From contig NZ_JOIY01000023.1 of the NCBI RefSeq assembly GCF_000720185.1, forward strand, positions 57,820 to 121,819: a stretch of 64,000 nt of DNA, given 5' to 3'. Positions 34,837-43,268 of this stretch are shown in pieces; position 1 is the first letter of the stretch, and each line of letters begins with the position of its first letter. The notes under the pieces were generated by a model that was not told the DNA's origin, did not search any database, and worked only from the letters and a program-made list of their open reading frames with translations. The stretch is from Streptomyces sp. NRRL S-340. Lineage in GTDB: Bacteria; Actinomycetota; Actinomycetes; Streptomycetales; Streptomycetaceae. Made by a program: the position numbers and the translations under genes.

Positions 34837-35469
34837 TCACCCCTCGGGTCTCTGACCCTCTCGGCTCTCCGTCCCGTTCATAATCGTCTTCACTGCAAGT
34901 ACCGGGCTGAGAGGCTCCACGAGTTCCTTGGTGGCGACGGCCACGAGCCGCGCGGGCGCATCACCGTCCAGCAATGCGCTCACATATTCGATGGCCTCCG
35001 CAGGCGAGAACAACGGCAGCCTCTGGCGCAGTGCCCGCACAGCGTGCATGCGTCCGCGCGCCGCGGCGACTTCGCACAGCGCATCGTGTAGATCGTCTAC
35101 TGCGGTGCGCACCGGCAGCCCACGTATCCGGGCTCGATAGTCGGCCTCCCACTCCCCGGTTACCGCGGAGACGACGCCGACTTGGTGCAGTCCGCCGTCG
35201 ACACGGTCGACCAGGTAGGGCCCGTTACCGGCCAGCATGAACTCCGGGTTCCGGGTGCGTACGAACTTCTCGGAGGTCCAGAAGACGATCCACACCAGCT
35301 CGTGCTCCTTGACGCTGACCACAGCCATCCGCAGCGCGTCCTCGCCCGCAGCCCGCCACTGCTGATAGTCGCGCTCCAGCTGGTCCTCGACGGCCTTGAC
35401 GGCGGCCTCTCGCTCGATCACGTATGCAGCTTCCCGTACCGACCCCTCTCTCGACCAGCGAATTCCCAT
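34837..35469 (-). CDS. YrhB/Imm35-like protein
   Basis: The 210-residue protein has an N-terminal region (EAAYVIEREAAVKAVEDQLE then LVWIVFWTSEKFVRTRNPEF, MLAGNGPYLVDRVDGGLHQV) that resembles the YrhB domain, also classed as immunity family 35 in polymorphic-toxin systems. A C-terminal helical part (RALRQRLPLFSPAEAIEYVS) follows. Start ATG 35469 is the most sensible; upstream codons look non-coding. No toxin gene is adjacent, so an immunity role is only a possibility. Confidence 0.65.
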   Translation of the reverse strand: MGIRWSREGSVREAAYVIEREAAVKAVEDQLERDYQQWRAAGEDALRMAVVSVKEHELVWIVFWTSEKFVRTRNPEFMLAGNGPYLVDRVDGGLHQVGVVSAVTGEWEADYRARIRGLPVRTAVDDLHDALCEVAAARGRMHAVRALRQRLPLFSPAEAIEYVSALLDGDAPARLVAVATKELVEPLSPVLAVKTIMNGTESREGQRPEG

Positions 35470-35689
35470 GGCCCAAAGGCGCGTACGAGGGGGCTGGGGG
35501 CTTCTTGGCCAGGACCACGACAGCAACGGAACAAGTGCTCTGCGCCAGTACCGCTCAAGATCCTCGGCACCTGCTTGGAGTGCCACGACGGCACGACCGC
35601 CGACCCCACCACCTACATCACCCTGCCCGCCCACGACCTGACCCTGCGACGCGGGCTGGGCGCCGAACATGAGGGCGGCGGAGGATCGG

Positions 35690-35885
35690 GAGGTGGGCCG
35701 GGTCGTGCGGCATCAGCCAGAGGTGGCCGGCCTCGCGGCGCAGACGCTTGACCGTGGCCTCGCCGTCCAGGCGGGCCGCGACGATGTCGCCGTGGGCGGG
35801 CTGAGTCCTGGCGGCGGACCGTGGCGATTTCGCCGTCACAGATCACACGCTCGATCATGCTGGCCCCATGACCCGAAACCGAGGA
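35690..35885 (-). pseudogene. LexA-type S24 peptidase remnant
   Basis: On the minus strand one frame reads [20 protein letters not shown], the catalytic Ser region of a LexA C-terminal domain. Another frame continues with [20 protein letters not shown] and [14 protein letters not shown], containing the catalytic Lys. A frameshift separates the halves and the DNA-binding domain is missing. It is an orphan fragment, not the cell's main LexA. Confidence 0.65.
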
Positions 35886-36060
35886 GTTCGCCGAATCTCG
35901 GAGGACTCAGGCCGGGAACCGACGGCAGACTGCCACCGGTAGCGTGAGGTCTGGCGTGGGTTCGCGTACGGCTGGGGCCGGAATCAACCGCAGCACTCTC
36001 CGCCTTCGGCAGCCATCATCCTCGTTCTCCGGTGTCAGTCCCACCCCCTAGCATCCGCTC

Positions 36061-36580
36061 GTGAACTTCGAATCCCGTCTGCCCCACGGCATAGCTTTGC
36101 CGCCCGGCCGCATGATCACCTCGGACGAAGGCGACGGCGACGTGCAGCCACTGTGGCTGAGCGACGCCCCCGCCGCAGCCGATCTGTGGCCGAGGCTGCG
36201 GGCCGAACACTCCACCTCCGGACTCTGGCCGCTCCTGCTCGACGCCCTCGACCCGCATCACACGGACTTCCGCCCCTGGGGCTGTGGCGAACTATGGCCC
36301 GAGCGCATGTCGGCGCCTGCAGACCACAGCGCCGAGGACCTCCTTGCCCGTTGGTGGCAGGGCCACAGCACCATCGACGAAGACGACGACCAGCTCTCCG
36401 CAGACGAACGCCTGGCCGTCACCGCCCCCTTGGGCCAGGTCTGGCCCGGCCGAGCACCCACGCCGCCACCCTCGCCGCATGCCGATGAGATCGCCGACCA
36501 GTACGCGCAAGCTTTCCTGACGCAGAGTCCGCACGCACGCCTCGGACTCGTCTCCGCACCCCGCGGCGCCGACGCCCTAG
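36061..36580 (+). pseudogene. DUF4253-like gene, 5' part, split by IS insertion
   Basis: GTG 36061 encodes 173 codons (MNFESRLPHGIALPPGRMIT; STSGLWPLLLDALDPHHTDF; RPWGCGELWPERMS) resembling DUF4253 proteins. The frame then enters the insertion sequence after CTAG (36577-36580). Removing the element and one CTAG copy joins this part in frame to 38587-38876, giving 270 codons including the stop. Function of the intact protein is unknown. Confidence 0.85.
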
Positions 36581-36633
36581 GGCCTGTCCAACGGATCATG
36601 TGACCTTCGCGGGCCTGGCTCGTTGGCCTGTCC

Positions 36634-37514
36634 GTGAGGCGGGGAGATCTGTCGAACGAGGAATGGGCCCGGCTGAAGCCGCATCTACCGAAGTCCGCTA
36701 AGCGGGGCGGTCGTTGGGTGAGCCATCGGAGGGTCATCAACGGGATCTTGTACCGGAATCGCACGGGGGTGCCCTGGCGGGATCTGCCTGCGCGTTTCGG
36801 CAAGTGGAAGACCGTGTATGAGAGACACAGACGCTGGTCGGCGGACGGCACGTGGGACAGGCTCTTCGCCGCTGTCCTGGCTGACGCCGACGCGGAGGGC
36901 CGCATCGACTGGTCGATGGTGAGCGTGGACTCCACCTCCTGCCGGGCTCACCAGCACGCTGCCGGCGCCCGCAAGCGACGCCCGCGGGTGCCGGGAAAAG
37001 ATCAACGCCCCGGCAGCACCGCTCCGACGAGGGGCTCGGACGCTCTCGGGGCGGCCTCACCTGCAAGATCCACCTCGTTGGGGAAGGCGGACGCCGCCCG
37101 CTGGCCCTGCTGATCACGCCAGGCCAGTGGGGCGACGCCCCACAGTTCATCCCCATCATGGAACGTGTCCGAGTCGCCCGTCTCGGCGGCGGACGTCCGC
37201 GCACCCGACCGGACCGTCTCGGCGGTGACAAGGCGTACTCCTCGCGCCGCAATCGCCGATACCTGCGACGACGCCAGATCAAGCACACGATCCCCGAACC
37301 GAAGAACCAGCGGGCCAACCGCCAGAGCCGCGGCAGCAGGGGCGGCCGGCCTGCGGGCTTCGACAAGACGATCTACAAAAGGAGGAACGAAGTCGAGCGA
37401 ACGATCAATGCGCTCAAGACCTGCAGGGCCGTGGCCACGAGGTACGACAAGCGTGCCTACATCTTCCACGGCACCGTCATCATCGCCTCGATTCGACTCT
37501 GGCTGCGCCCATGA
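36634..37514 (+). CDS. IS5-family transposase, made by -1 frameshifting
   Basis: The first frame (36634-36999 used) encodes the N-terminal part with WVSHRRVINGILYRNRTGVPW and the first Asp in VSVDSTSCRAH. At GGGAAAA (36993-36999) a -1 shift joins the second frame, which supplies the second Asp (LGGDKAYSSRRN) and the Glu (YKRRNEVERTINALK). The fused product is about 293 residues, normal for the family, with all DDE residues present. It therefore looks functional. Without the shift, the first frame ends at 37113 as a 159-residue protein. Confidence 0.88.
36993..36999 (+). promoter_or_regulatory. Slippery heptamer G GGA AAA for -1 frameshift
   Basis: In the zero frame the bases read CCG GGA AAA GAT, so G GGA AAA fits the X XXY YYZ heptamer exactly. 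The downstream transposase half is in the -1 frame. Nearby GC-rich sequence could form a stimulatory structure. Confidence 0.75.
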
Positions 37515-37527
37515 TCTGGGACAGACC
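37510..37527. repeat. Decayed inner copy of the IS right end
   Basis: CATGATCTGGGACAGACC, right at the transposase stop, resembles the complement of the left end (CATGATCCGTTGGACAGGCC) with two bases missing and two or three changed. This is where a standard IS5 element would end. It suggests the original right end decayed and a more distant end is now used. Confidence 0.5.
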
Positions 37528-37599
37528 TGGCGTACTCGAGGCCGGCACCAGTACCGGAGCAGCCGCATCTGCCCTCAATGCTGCTCTGGCCATGCTTGC

Positions 37600-38481
37600 T
37601 CAACCGGTATGGGTCACCACGGCATCGATGAGCTCGGGCCAGAGTTCACGCGGGCGATCGTGGCCCATGTCGGGGACCAGCAGGAGTTCGGCGCCGGGAA
37701 CCAGCTCCGCGGTGCGTTTCCCGCCGCTGGGGTCGATCAGCGTGTCGTCCAGGCCGTGGATCACCAGCGTCGGCACCCGCAGCTCACGCAGTGCATCCGC
37801 ACGTGAACCGCTGAGGATCATCGCGCCGAGCTGCCGCCCGATCCCCTCGGGGTAGTAGGCGCGGTCGTAGCTCGCGGCGGCCAGCTCACGCAGCACCGAG
37901 GCGTCGCCGTATCGCTTGGAGGCCCACACCAGTTCCCGCTCCGCCGCCGCAACGTATCCCTCGCGGTCCGCGGGCTTGGGACTGAACAGCACCGCCTGGG
38001 CCTCCGGGCTGGACTGGCCGTATTCGCTCTCGCCGGTCGAGGACATCATCGACGTCAAGGTCAGCACCCGCTCCGGGCAGGAGAGGGCCATCACCTGGGC
38101 GATCATCCCTCCCATCGAGGCACCGACCACATGGGCGCGTTCGATACCGAGCGCGGTGAGCAGGCCGAGGCCGTCACCCGCCATGTCGAGAAGCCGATAG
38201 GGAACCATGGCGAGGGCGGCGGGAATGTCTCCCGAGCTGACGGCGGCGATGAACTTGCCCATGTCCACAGGATGATCGTCGAACTTGGCGGACAGCCCGC
38301 AGTCCCGGTTGTCGTACCGGATCACGTAACGGCCGCGGTCTGCCAGTGCTCGGCAAAAGTCCTCGTGCCAGGCGAGCATCTGCGCGCCGAAACCCATCAC
38401 CAGCAGGACTGGCGGGTCTCCAGGGTCGCCGAAACTCTCGTACGCGATAGACACCTCAGGGGACACGTCAACGATCGACAT
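37600..38481 (-). CDS. Alpha/beta hydrolase inside the IS unit
   Basis: The 293-residue protein resembles RdmC-type methylesterases and related hydrolases: VIRYDNRDCGLSAKFDD, nucleophile elbow HVVGASMGGMIAQ (Ser), IHGLDDTLIDP (Asp) and PDMGHDRP (His). The triad is complete. The gene is read toward the transposase gene. About 100 bp between its start and the right end leave room for a promoter. Since it lies within the target-duplicated unit, it moves with the IS. Natural substrate unknown. Confidence 0.88.
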   Translation of the reverse strand: MSIVDVSPEVSIAYESFGDPGDPPVLLVMGFGAQMLAWHEDFCRALADRGRYVIRYDNRDCGLSAKFDDHPVDMGKFIAAVSSGDIPAALAMVPYRLLDMAGDGLGLLTALGIERAHVVGASMGGMIAQVMALSCPERVLTLTSMMSSTGESEYGQSSPEAQAVLFSPKPADREGYVAAAERELVWASKRYGDASVLRELAAASYDRAYYPEGIGRQLGAMILSGSRADALRELRVPTLVIHGLDDTLIDPSGGKRTAELVPGAELLLVPDMGHDRPRELWPELIDAVVTHTG

Positions 38482-38586
38482 GCACGGAGACTGTCATAGT
38501 CATCCACGGAGCGCACCCAGAATATCGTCCGGTGACCTGCACATACTTTCCTGGCTTCTGCCCGTGATCCGTCGGACAGGCCCTAG

Positions 38587-38876
38587 CCACGGCCGGCTGG
38601 ATGGGGCCCGCAAACTACGACAACGACACCGGGACCTTCGCCGCCGTCGTCCGCGACTGGGAAGACCGATTCGGTGTGCGTGTCGTCGGCGTCGGATTCA
38701 GCACCCTTCACCTGAGCGTCGCCACGCCCCCGAGCCGACTCGAAGACGCCCGGGCCGTCGCCGCCGAGCACTTCGCCTTCTGCCCTGACAACATCTGGCA
38801 GGGCCCACACCCGGATCTGGCCTCCTACGCGGAGGGCCTCATCGACCTCAACTGCTGGGATTTCTGGTGGGACTGA
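38587..38876 (+). pseudogene. DUF4253-like gene, 3' part, downstream of IS
   Basis: Continuation of the split gene: in the restored frame it encodes ATAGWMGPANYDNDTGTFAA, VVRDWEDRFGVRVVGVGFST and ends LIDLNCWDFWWD, a typical DUF4253 tail. No start of its own is needed to explain it. The tail carries the family's conserved aromatic residues, so the interrupted gene was probably intact before insertion. Confidence 0.85.
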
Positions 38877-39039
38877 ACCCGCAGCACACGGCGCGGTAAG
38901 CGATCACCTCCCCAACGACGGACCGCGATCTTTCCCATCCTCTGAACGCAGCACGTCAGCACTTCTCGTGTACGCCCCGGACTGCGCCCGACGCACACGC
39001 CGGCGGTGCTGAACAAACGCGGCACGATCGACCAGGCCT

Positions 39040-39863
39040 GGGAAAGGCTGCCGGCGTCGCCCCTCTCGACGACCGCCGGCAGGGCTTCGATCCGGGCTTC
39101 CAGGGCCCGGCGCTGTCCATGGACGACAGCCGGCGATTTCGCCAGCGAGGGCACGATCACGTCGAGGGTGCTGGTGCCCGGGACGACGACGGTCTGTTCG
39201 TCGAGCGCGGTGAAGATGTCGTCGACCAGCCGCTGGGCCATGCGTGGGGCTCTGGGCCGGATGGCCTCGACGAGTTTGCGGCGGCCGGCCTTGCGCAGAG
39301 CGGCCGGGGATCCGTAGTGCTCCAGCAGCCAGGTGATGGCGGGATGCTCCAGGCGGGGTCCCAAAATGCGTTCGGGGCTGGGGTGGAACTGGGTGAGCAG
39401 GCCGCGGATGCGGTTGGAGGTGCGGTTGGCCTCGCCGGCGAGGCCCTGGTCGAAGCCGGTCGGCATGGTCGGCTCGGCGGTGATCTCGTCGGCGAGTTCG
39501 AGGGAGCGCAGGGTGTGGGCGGCGTCCACGAGGACAGCGGCGCCGCGGGCGTCGGTCTTGTCCTCGCCGGAGCAGAGGTCGGCGATCCGGCGCATCGAGA
39601 TTCCGGGCAGGTGGGCGACCTTGCAGCCGGCGTCACGGGCGACGGCCAGCGGCAGGGCGCCGATGGATGCGGGCTGGTCCACGACCACCAGGACGGTGCC
39701 GAACTTGGCCTTGAGCTTGTCGAAGACGGCCCGCAACTGGGGTTCGCCGTTCGGCAGCCTTGTCGAAGACCTTTTTCCCGGCCGGGGTGAGTCCGTGGCC
39801 GTGCAGGCTGCTCTTGCCGACATCCAGGCCGAGGAAGACGCCCGCCTCGTCGATGTCGATCAC
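39040..39863 (-). pseudogene. IS110-family transposase, frameshifted and truncated
   Basis: From GTG 39863 the sequence reads VIDIDEAGVFLGLDVGKSSL (first catalytic Asp of the DEDD domain), then shifts frame near 39760 and continues LRAVFDKLKAKFGTVLVVVD, DLCSGEDKTDARGAAVLVDA. Similarity stops near 39050 (RALEARIEALPA), before the C-terminal transposase domain with the catalytic Ser. It has both a frameshift and a lost 3' end, so it is inactive. Confidence 0.85.
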
Positions 39864-40155
39864 CGCATCCCCCCATGCGCCGATGCCGTGCCGGTCTCGG
39901 TGGCGGGGCCGTTCGCGCGCATCGACGTCGTGCAGACCTGCCGCCCGCAGCGACCCGGCATTGCGCCGGGCCACTGCGGTGCCGGACCTCTGATCAGCGT
40001 CTGTGACGGCACCCAGGCACCCCACGGGCCCGGTGACACCCCCCGGTCATGCCATCGACAGGGGCAACAGTCATGCCGGGCCCGAAGGGGGGCAGCAGCC
40101 CTCTTGCAGGACCACGCGCGGGCCGGAGCGGCTCAGAGGCCAACGCGATGGGCCG
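39864..40155. other. Flank of the IS110 remnant
   Basis: About 290 bp upstream of the IS110 remnant, probably its non-coding end plus host sequence. No gene recognised. IS110 elements lack inverted ends, so the boundary cannot be placed. Confidence 0.4.
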
Positions 40156-41517
40156 TCACCGCTTCGGTTTGTCGGCCTCCCGGACCTCGTGGAGGTGGAT
40201 GAGGATGTCGAAGGACTTGGCGATCGCGATGTCGCGGGGCTTCTCGGGGAACTGCGTGCCGATGTTGAGTGTGGGCCGGGCGACGTCCAGCCAGGCGCGC
40301 GCGGCGGCCGGCGCCCTGCGGACGTCGAGATAGAAGTTTCGGTAGCCGACCTGGTCGAGGGTGTACTCATTCCTACCGGGCTCGGCGGCGCCCACGGTGA
40401 ACTTCTTCCAGTCGCCGCCGAGGGCGGCGTCCTTCGACAGGAACGAGCCCCGGTCGAAGGTGAAACCGATGGGCAGGTAGTCCTTGCCCATGGTGTCGCG
40501 CAGGAACGACCCCTGGGTCTTGGAGTACAGCTCGGGGTCGTCGGAGACGTAACCGGCGTGGTTGTTGTGCGCCGAGACCAGGATCTTGTCGCCGGTGCGC
40601 TTCCGCCACCACGTGACGTTCTGGGCCATCACCTCGTCGCGGAAACGCTCAAGGCCGTTGAGGGACTCCCGGTCGGCGGGGTCCAGGGTGAAGAACTTGG
40701 CGGTCTGGGCGATCGAGCGGGCGTTCTGCTCGGCCCAGTCGAAGGCGTCTTGGCCAGAGCCCTTGTGGCTGCTGACCAGCTCCAGGGCCTGCTGCGCCCT
40801 GGCGGCAAGCCGCTGCCGCTCCGCGAGCGGCTTGGCCAGGTAGGCGAAAGCGTCGTCGATGGGCCGCAGGCCGGTGTAGAGCTCGTTGAGCCGCGGCAGC
40901 GACTCAGGGTGGTTCTTCTCCATGTAACCGGTCACTCGTTCGAAGAATGCGTCATTCAGCGAGGGGGCACCGATGTCGTCGCCCATGAAGTGCACGGGGC
41001 GGTCGGGGTGGTTGCGGTTGTGGTCGCGCATCCACTCGATGAGATGTATGAACTCTTCCCGATCCCAGGGGGAGTTGGCCAGCGTCTGTGCGGCGATCTC
41101 GCGGGCGTCGCCCTTGCCGGTTCGGAGGTAGTCGTCGATCTGGAGTCCTGCGGACCAGCTCAGCTCCAGGGCGAAGGTGGTGAAGCCCTTCTTCTCGACG
41201 AGGTAGCGGAAGACCCGCTCCTTCATGGTGAAGAACTCGTGGGAGCCGTGGGTGGCCTCCCCGAGACCGACCACCTTGGCGTCGCCGATCATCGCGGACA
41301 GGGCTCGCAGATCGGCCGTGTTTCCGCCAGGTTCGGTCGCACGCAACGGCTGGGCTGCCTGCTCCAGTGCGTGTACCGGGTTGTGCTTCCCCCCGGCAGT
41401 GTGGTCCTTGTCGACGGTGGCCGCCTGGACCGCCACCGGGACGAGGACCGCCCCCGCCGCGATCGCCGCCGTCGCCAGCAGCCGCCGGCGGCTGATGCGC
41501 TTGGTGTGCCTGTTCAT
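40156..41517 (-). CDS. Erythromycin esterase-family protein, Tat-exported
   Basis: The 453-residue protein opens with RISRRRLLATAAIAAGAVLV, a twin-arginine signal followed by a hydrophobic core, so it is probably secreted. The mature part has the erythromycin-esterase-family signature VVGLGEATHGSHEFFTMKER, with HFMGDDIGAPS, VTWWRKRTGDKILVSAHNNH and YLPIGFTFDRGSF. Relatives include EreA/EreB macrolide esterases and succinoglycan-type homologues. Whether this one acts on macrolides is unknown. AAAGGACAAGAG precedes ATG 41517. Confidence 0.85.
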   Translation of the reverse strand: MNRHTKRISRRRLLATAAIAAGAVLVPVAVQAATVDKDHTAGGKHNPVHALEQAAQPLRATEPGGNTADLRALSAMIGDAKVVGLGEATHGSHEFFTMKERVFRYLVEKKGFTTFALELSWSAGLQIDDYLRTGKGDAREIAAQTLANSPWDREEFIHLIEWMRDHNRNHPDRPVHFMGDDIGAPSLNDAFFERVTGYMEKNHPESLPRLNELYTGLRPIDDAFAYLAKPLAERQRLAARAQQALELVSSHKGSGQDAFDWAEQNARSIAQTAKFFTLDPADRESLNGLERFRDEVMAQNVTWWRKRTGDKILVSAHNNHAGYVSDDPELYSKTQGSFLRDTMGKDYLPIGFTFDRGSFLSKDAALGGDWKKFTVGAAEPGRNEYTLDQVGYRNFYLDVRRAPAAARAWLDVARPTLNIGTQFPEKPRDIAIAKSFDILIHLHEVREADKPKR

Positions 41518-41708
41518 ATGCTCTTGTCCTTTGATAAGAATCGGATGTGGAGCCCGGAAGGCGCACGAGACCCGCCACTGCGCGTGGCTGCCCGAGCACC
41601 CGATCGGGTGGAGGTGTGATCCGCCTGCGCCCTCGTCGGCTCGCGGTGCTCAGCCGCGCCGTCCTTGCGGTAATGGCCGTGGACAGGCTGAAGCGTGCGA
41701 TGGGGCGG

Positions 41709-41930
41709 TCAGCTAGTGCCGATGTGGTCGTGCGGGACTGGGGCGGGACGCGGCTCGCCGGGATGCCACCCGGGCGGGTACGGCTGGGGCTGCCTCGTGG
41801 TGCGGCGCGGCCGGACGGGCCACCACAAGGAGCAGCGGCCGAGCGGCGCGGCGAGCGCAGGGACCAGCGCGATGGACAGGACGAACGCCGACAGCAGGTG
41901 CCGAGGGCCGTCGCGAAGCCGATCTGACTT
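41709..41930 (-). pseudogene. C-terminal remnant of an MMPL-type membrane transporter
   Basis: A leftward frame ending at TGA (41709-41711) reads LLSAFVLSIALVPALAAPLG then RCSLWWPVRPRRT. This closely recalls the last membrane helix and WWP tail of MMPL/RND-type transporters. The upstream part is missing. It lies about 190 bp upstream of the erythromycin-esterase gene. Confidence 0.5.
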
Positions 41931-42202
41931 TCCATGGATGTCTCGTGGAGAATCCAGTCAGGGCGCGAATCACGAGACTCCCGTTCACATGTGACGCCGG
42001 ACAGTGCCCTCAAAGTCCATCACCGGAATGCGCGGAGGCCGTCGGAGCGGGGGACGAGAAGCGGTACGGGGCCCTGGGACCGGCTGTGCCCCGGACCAGG
42101 ACCGTGGTCCTGGTCCGGTGTCGGCCCATGGGCGGAGCCATGGAGCCCTGGCGCGCTGGGGACTGTCCGTAGTTGCGATCAAAGCTGGGCTTTGGGTCCT
42201 GA
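41931..42202. other. Gap containing a strong hairpin
   Basis: About 270 bp between the MMPL remnant and the IS5 fragment. It contains a perfect hairpin (42091-42118) but no gene that I can support. Confidence 0.4.
42091..42118. repeat. Perfect 12-bp stem-loop
   Basis: CCGGACCAGGAC (42091-42102), loop CGTG, GTCCTGGTCCGG (42107-42118). It could be a terminator or part of an old mobile element next to the IS5 fragment. Confidence 0.7.
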
Positions 42203-42478
42203 CTGAGGTGCCGGTGAGACAGACGTGCGCAACTCACGGACGAGCAACGGGAGTTCACTGGGCCGTTTCTGCCGGTCGGCAGGTTCGGACCGTACCCCGA
42301 GCGGCTGCGTGAGCAGTTCGAGGGGGTGCTCTGGAGGTTCCGCAGTCAGTGGCGGGAGATGCCCGAGCGGTTCGGTGCCCGGCAGACGGTGTGCAACCGC
42401 TTCATGCGATGGCGGGATGGGGGCGTCTTCCAGGTCCTGCCGGAAGAGGCGATCGCCGAGGCCGCCCGCAGGGACGAG
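42203..42478 (+). pseudogene. IS5-family transposase N-terminal fragment
   Basis: The frame reads QLTDEQREFTGPFLPVGRFG, LREQFEGVLWRFRSQWREMP and FGARQTVCNRFMRWRDGGVF, the N-terminal domain of IS5-type (DUF4096) transposases. It ends abruptly near 42478, where an IS110 fragment begins on the other strand. The catalytic part is missing. Confidence 0.75.
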
Positions 42479-42479
42479 A

Positions 42480-42866
42480 GGTCCACGGCTGTCTCGTCAC
42501 CGGGGCGGAGGACGCCAAGGTCCTTGCCCACGCGGGCATGGTCGGCGATGACGAAGGCGTCACCGGCATCCGGCGTGCCCTGGCCGCGGTAGGCGGCTGA
42601 TGCCTGGTGCACGGCACGGCCGGTGAGGCAGACCATCGGCCGGCCGTGGCCGAGCAGCAGGCCGATGAGCAAGGCAGCACCACCGTGGTTGACGTCCACA
42701 GCCCACAGCGCGTCCTGGGAGAGCGCGAGTACGCCGCCGATCAGCCGCAGCCGCGCGTACTCGTCGTTCAGGACTCGCCGTCACAGGAGGCGTTGGCCCT
42801 GCGCGTCGATCACCACGCAGTGGGTGTGTTCCTTGCCGATGTCCACTCCGGCCCCGATCTGGCACG
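42480..42866 (-). pseudogene. IS110-family transposase fragment with internal stop
   Basis: The minus strand reads GAGVDIGKEHTHCVVIDAQG (catalytic Asp), then a TGA at 42781-42783, then LNDEYARLRLIGGVLALSQD, ALWAVDVNHGGAALLIGLLL and GDAFVIADHARVGKDLGVLR, the IS110 DEDD domain. It stops where the IS5 fragment begins. This is distinct from the IS110 remnant at 39040. Confidence 0.8.
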
Positions 42867-43234
42867 GACACCTCCGCCGGCTCGTCGGCCAAATGCAGCC
42901 CAGCGGACGACCTCACCGACGTTGTCCTGCACAGCGATCGAGTCGCGTACCCCAGTCAGCGGTCGAGACGTCGCGGGGCTTCGGGCGGCCAAGTCATGTG
43001 AGCCATCCAACGGCGACAAGCTGACAGCCGAACCCGGAACCCCTGGGCCCGACGATCTTACGAATGACCGTCTCAGACCCACGCTCGGAAGGCAGGACGA
43101 GCTGAGCACCCTGCGTTCACGGACCCGAAGGCCGCCCGGCTCCTCCGGATTTCCGGTCCGCGCCCCGGGGCCGGTGAGGGGCGCCGCCGGGCGGTGCCTC
43201 TCACCCGGAGACCGTCAGAGGGGAAACCGGGCGA
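42867..43234. other. Flank of the IS110 fragment
   Basis: About 370 bp between the IS110 fragment and the terminator of the next gene. Part is probably the non-coding end of the IS. No gene recognised. Confidence 0.4.
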
Positions 43235-43262
43235 CCGGACACCCGGACAGCCGGGCATCCGG
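43235..43262. terminator. Hairpin terminator of the LAGNRA-motif gene
   Basis: CCGGACACCCGG (43235-43246) and CCGGGCATCCGG (43251-43262) pair at 10 of 12 positions around an ACAG loop, 6 bp past the stop of the leftward gene at 43269. Confidence 0.75.
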
Positions 43263-43268
43263 CCAACC

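Larger units (their letters stand above)
36581..38582. mobile_element. IS5-family element carrying an alpha/beta-hydrolase passenger
   Basis: The 2,002-bp unit is flanked by direct CTAG copies (36577-36580 and 38583-38586), the YTAR-type duplication of IS5-family elements. Its ends are inverted repeats: GGCCTGTCCAACGGATCA at the left and the complement of GGCCTGTCCGACGGATCA at the right, 17 of 18 matching. It contains a transposase with a frameshift signal (36634-37514) and, before the right end, a complete alpha/beta hydrolase gene on the other strand. Most IS5 elements are about half this size, ending just after the transposase. It splits a DUF4253 gene. Confidence 0.88.

Noticed and set aside
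34837..35469. Full toxin-immunity pair around the Imm35-like gene
   Set aside because: No toxin domain is found in either neighbour; a single YrhB-like domain is not enough.
36634..37113. Transposase first frame as a broken pseudogene
   Set aside because: The exact -1 heptamer and full DDE set after the shift make a programmed frameshift more likely.
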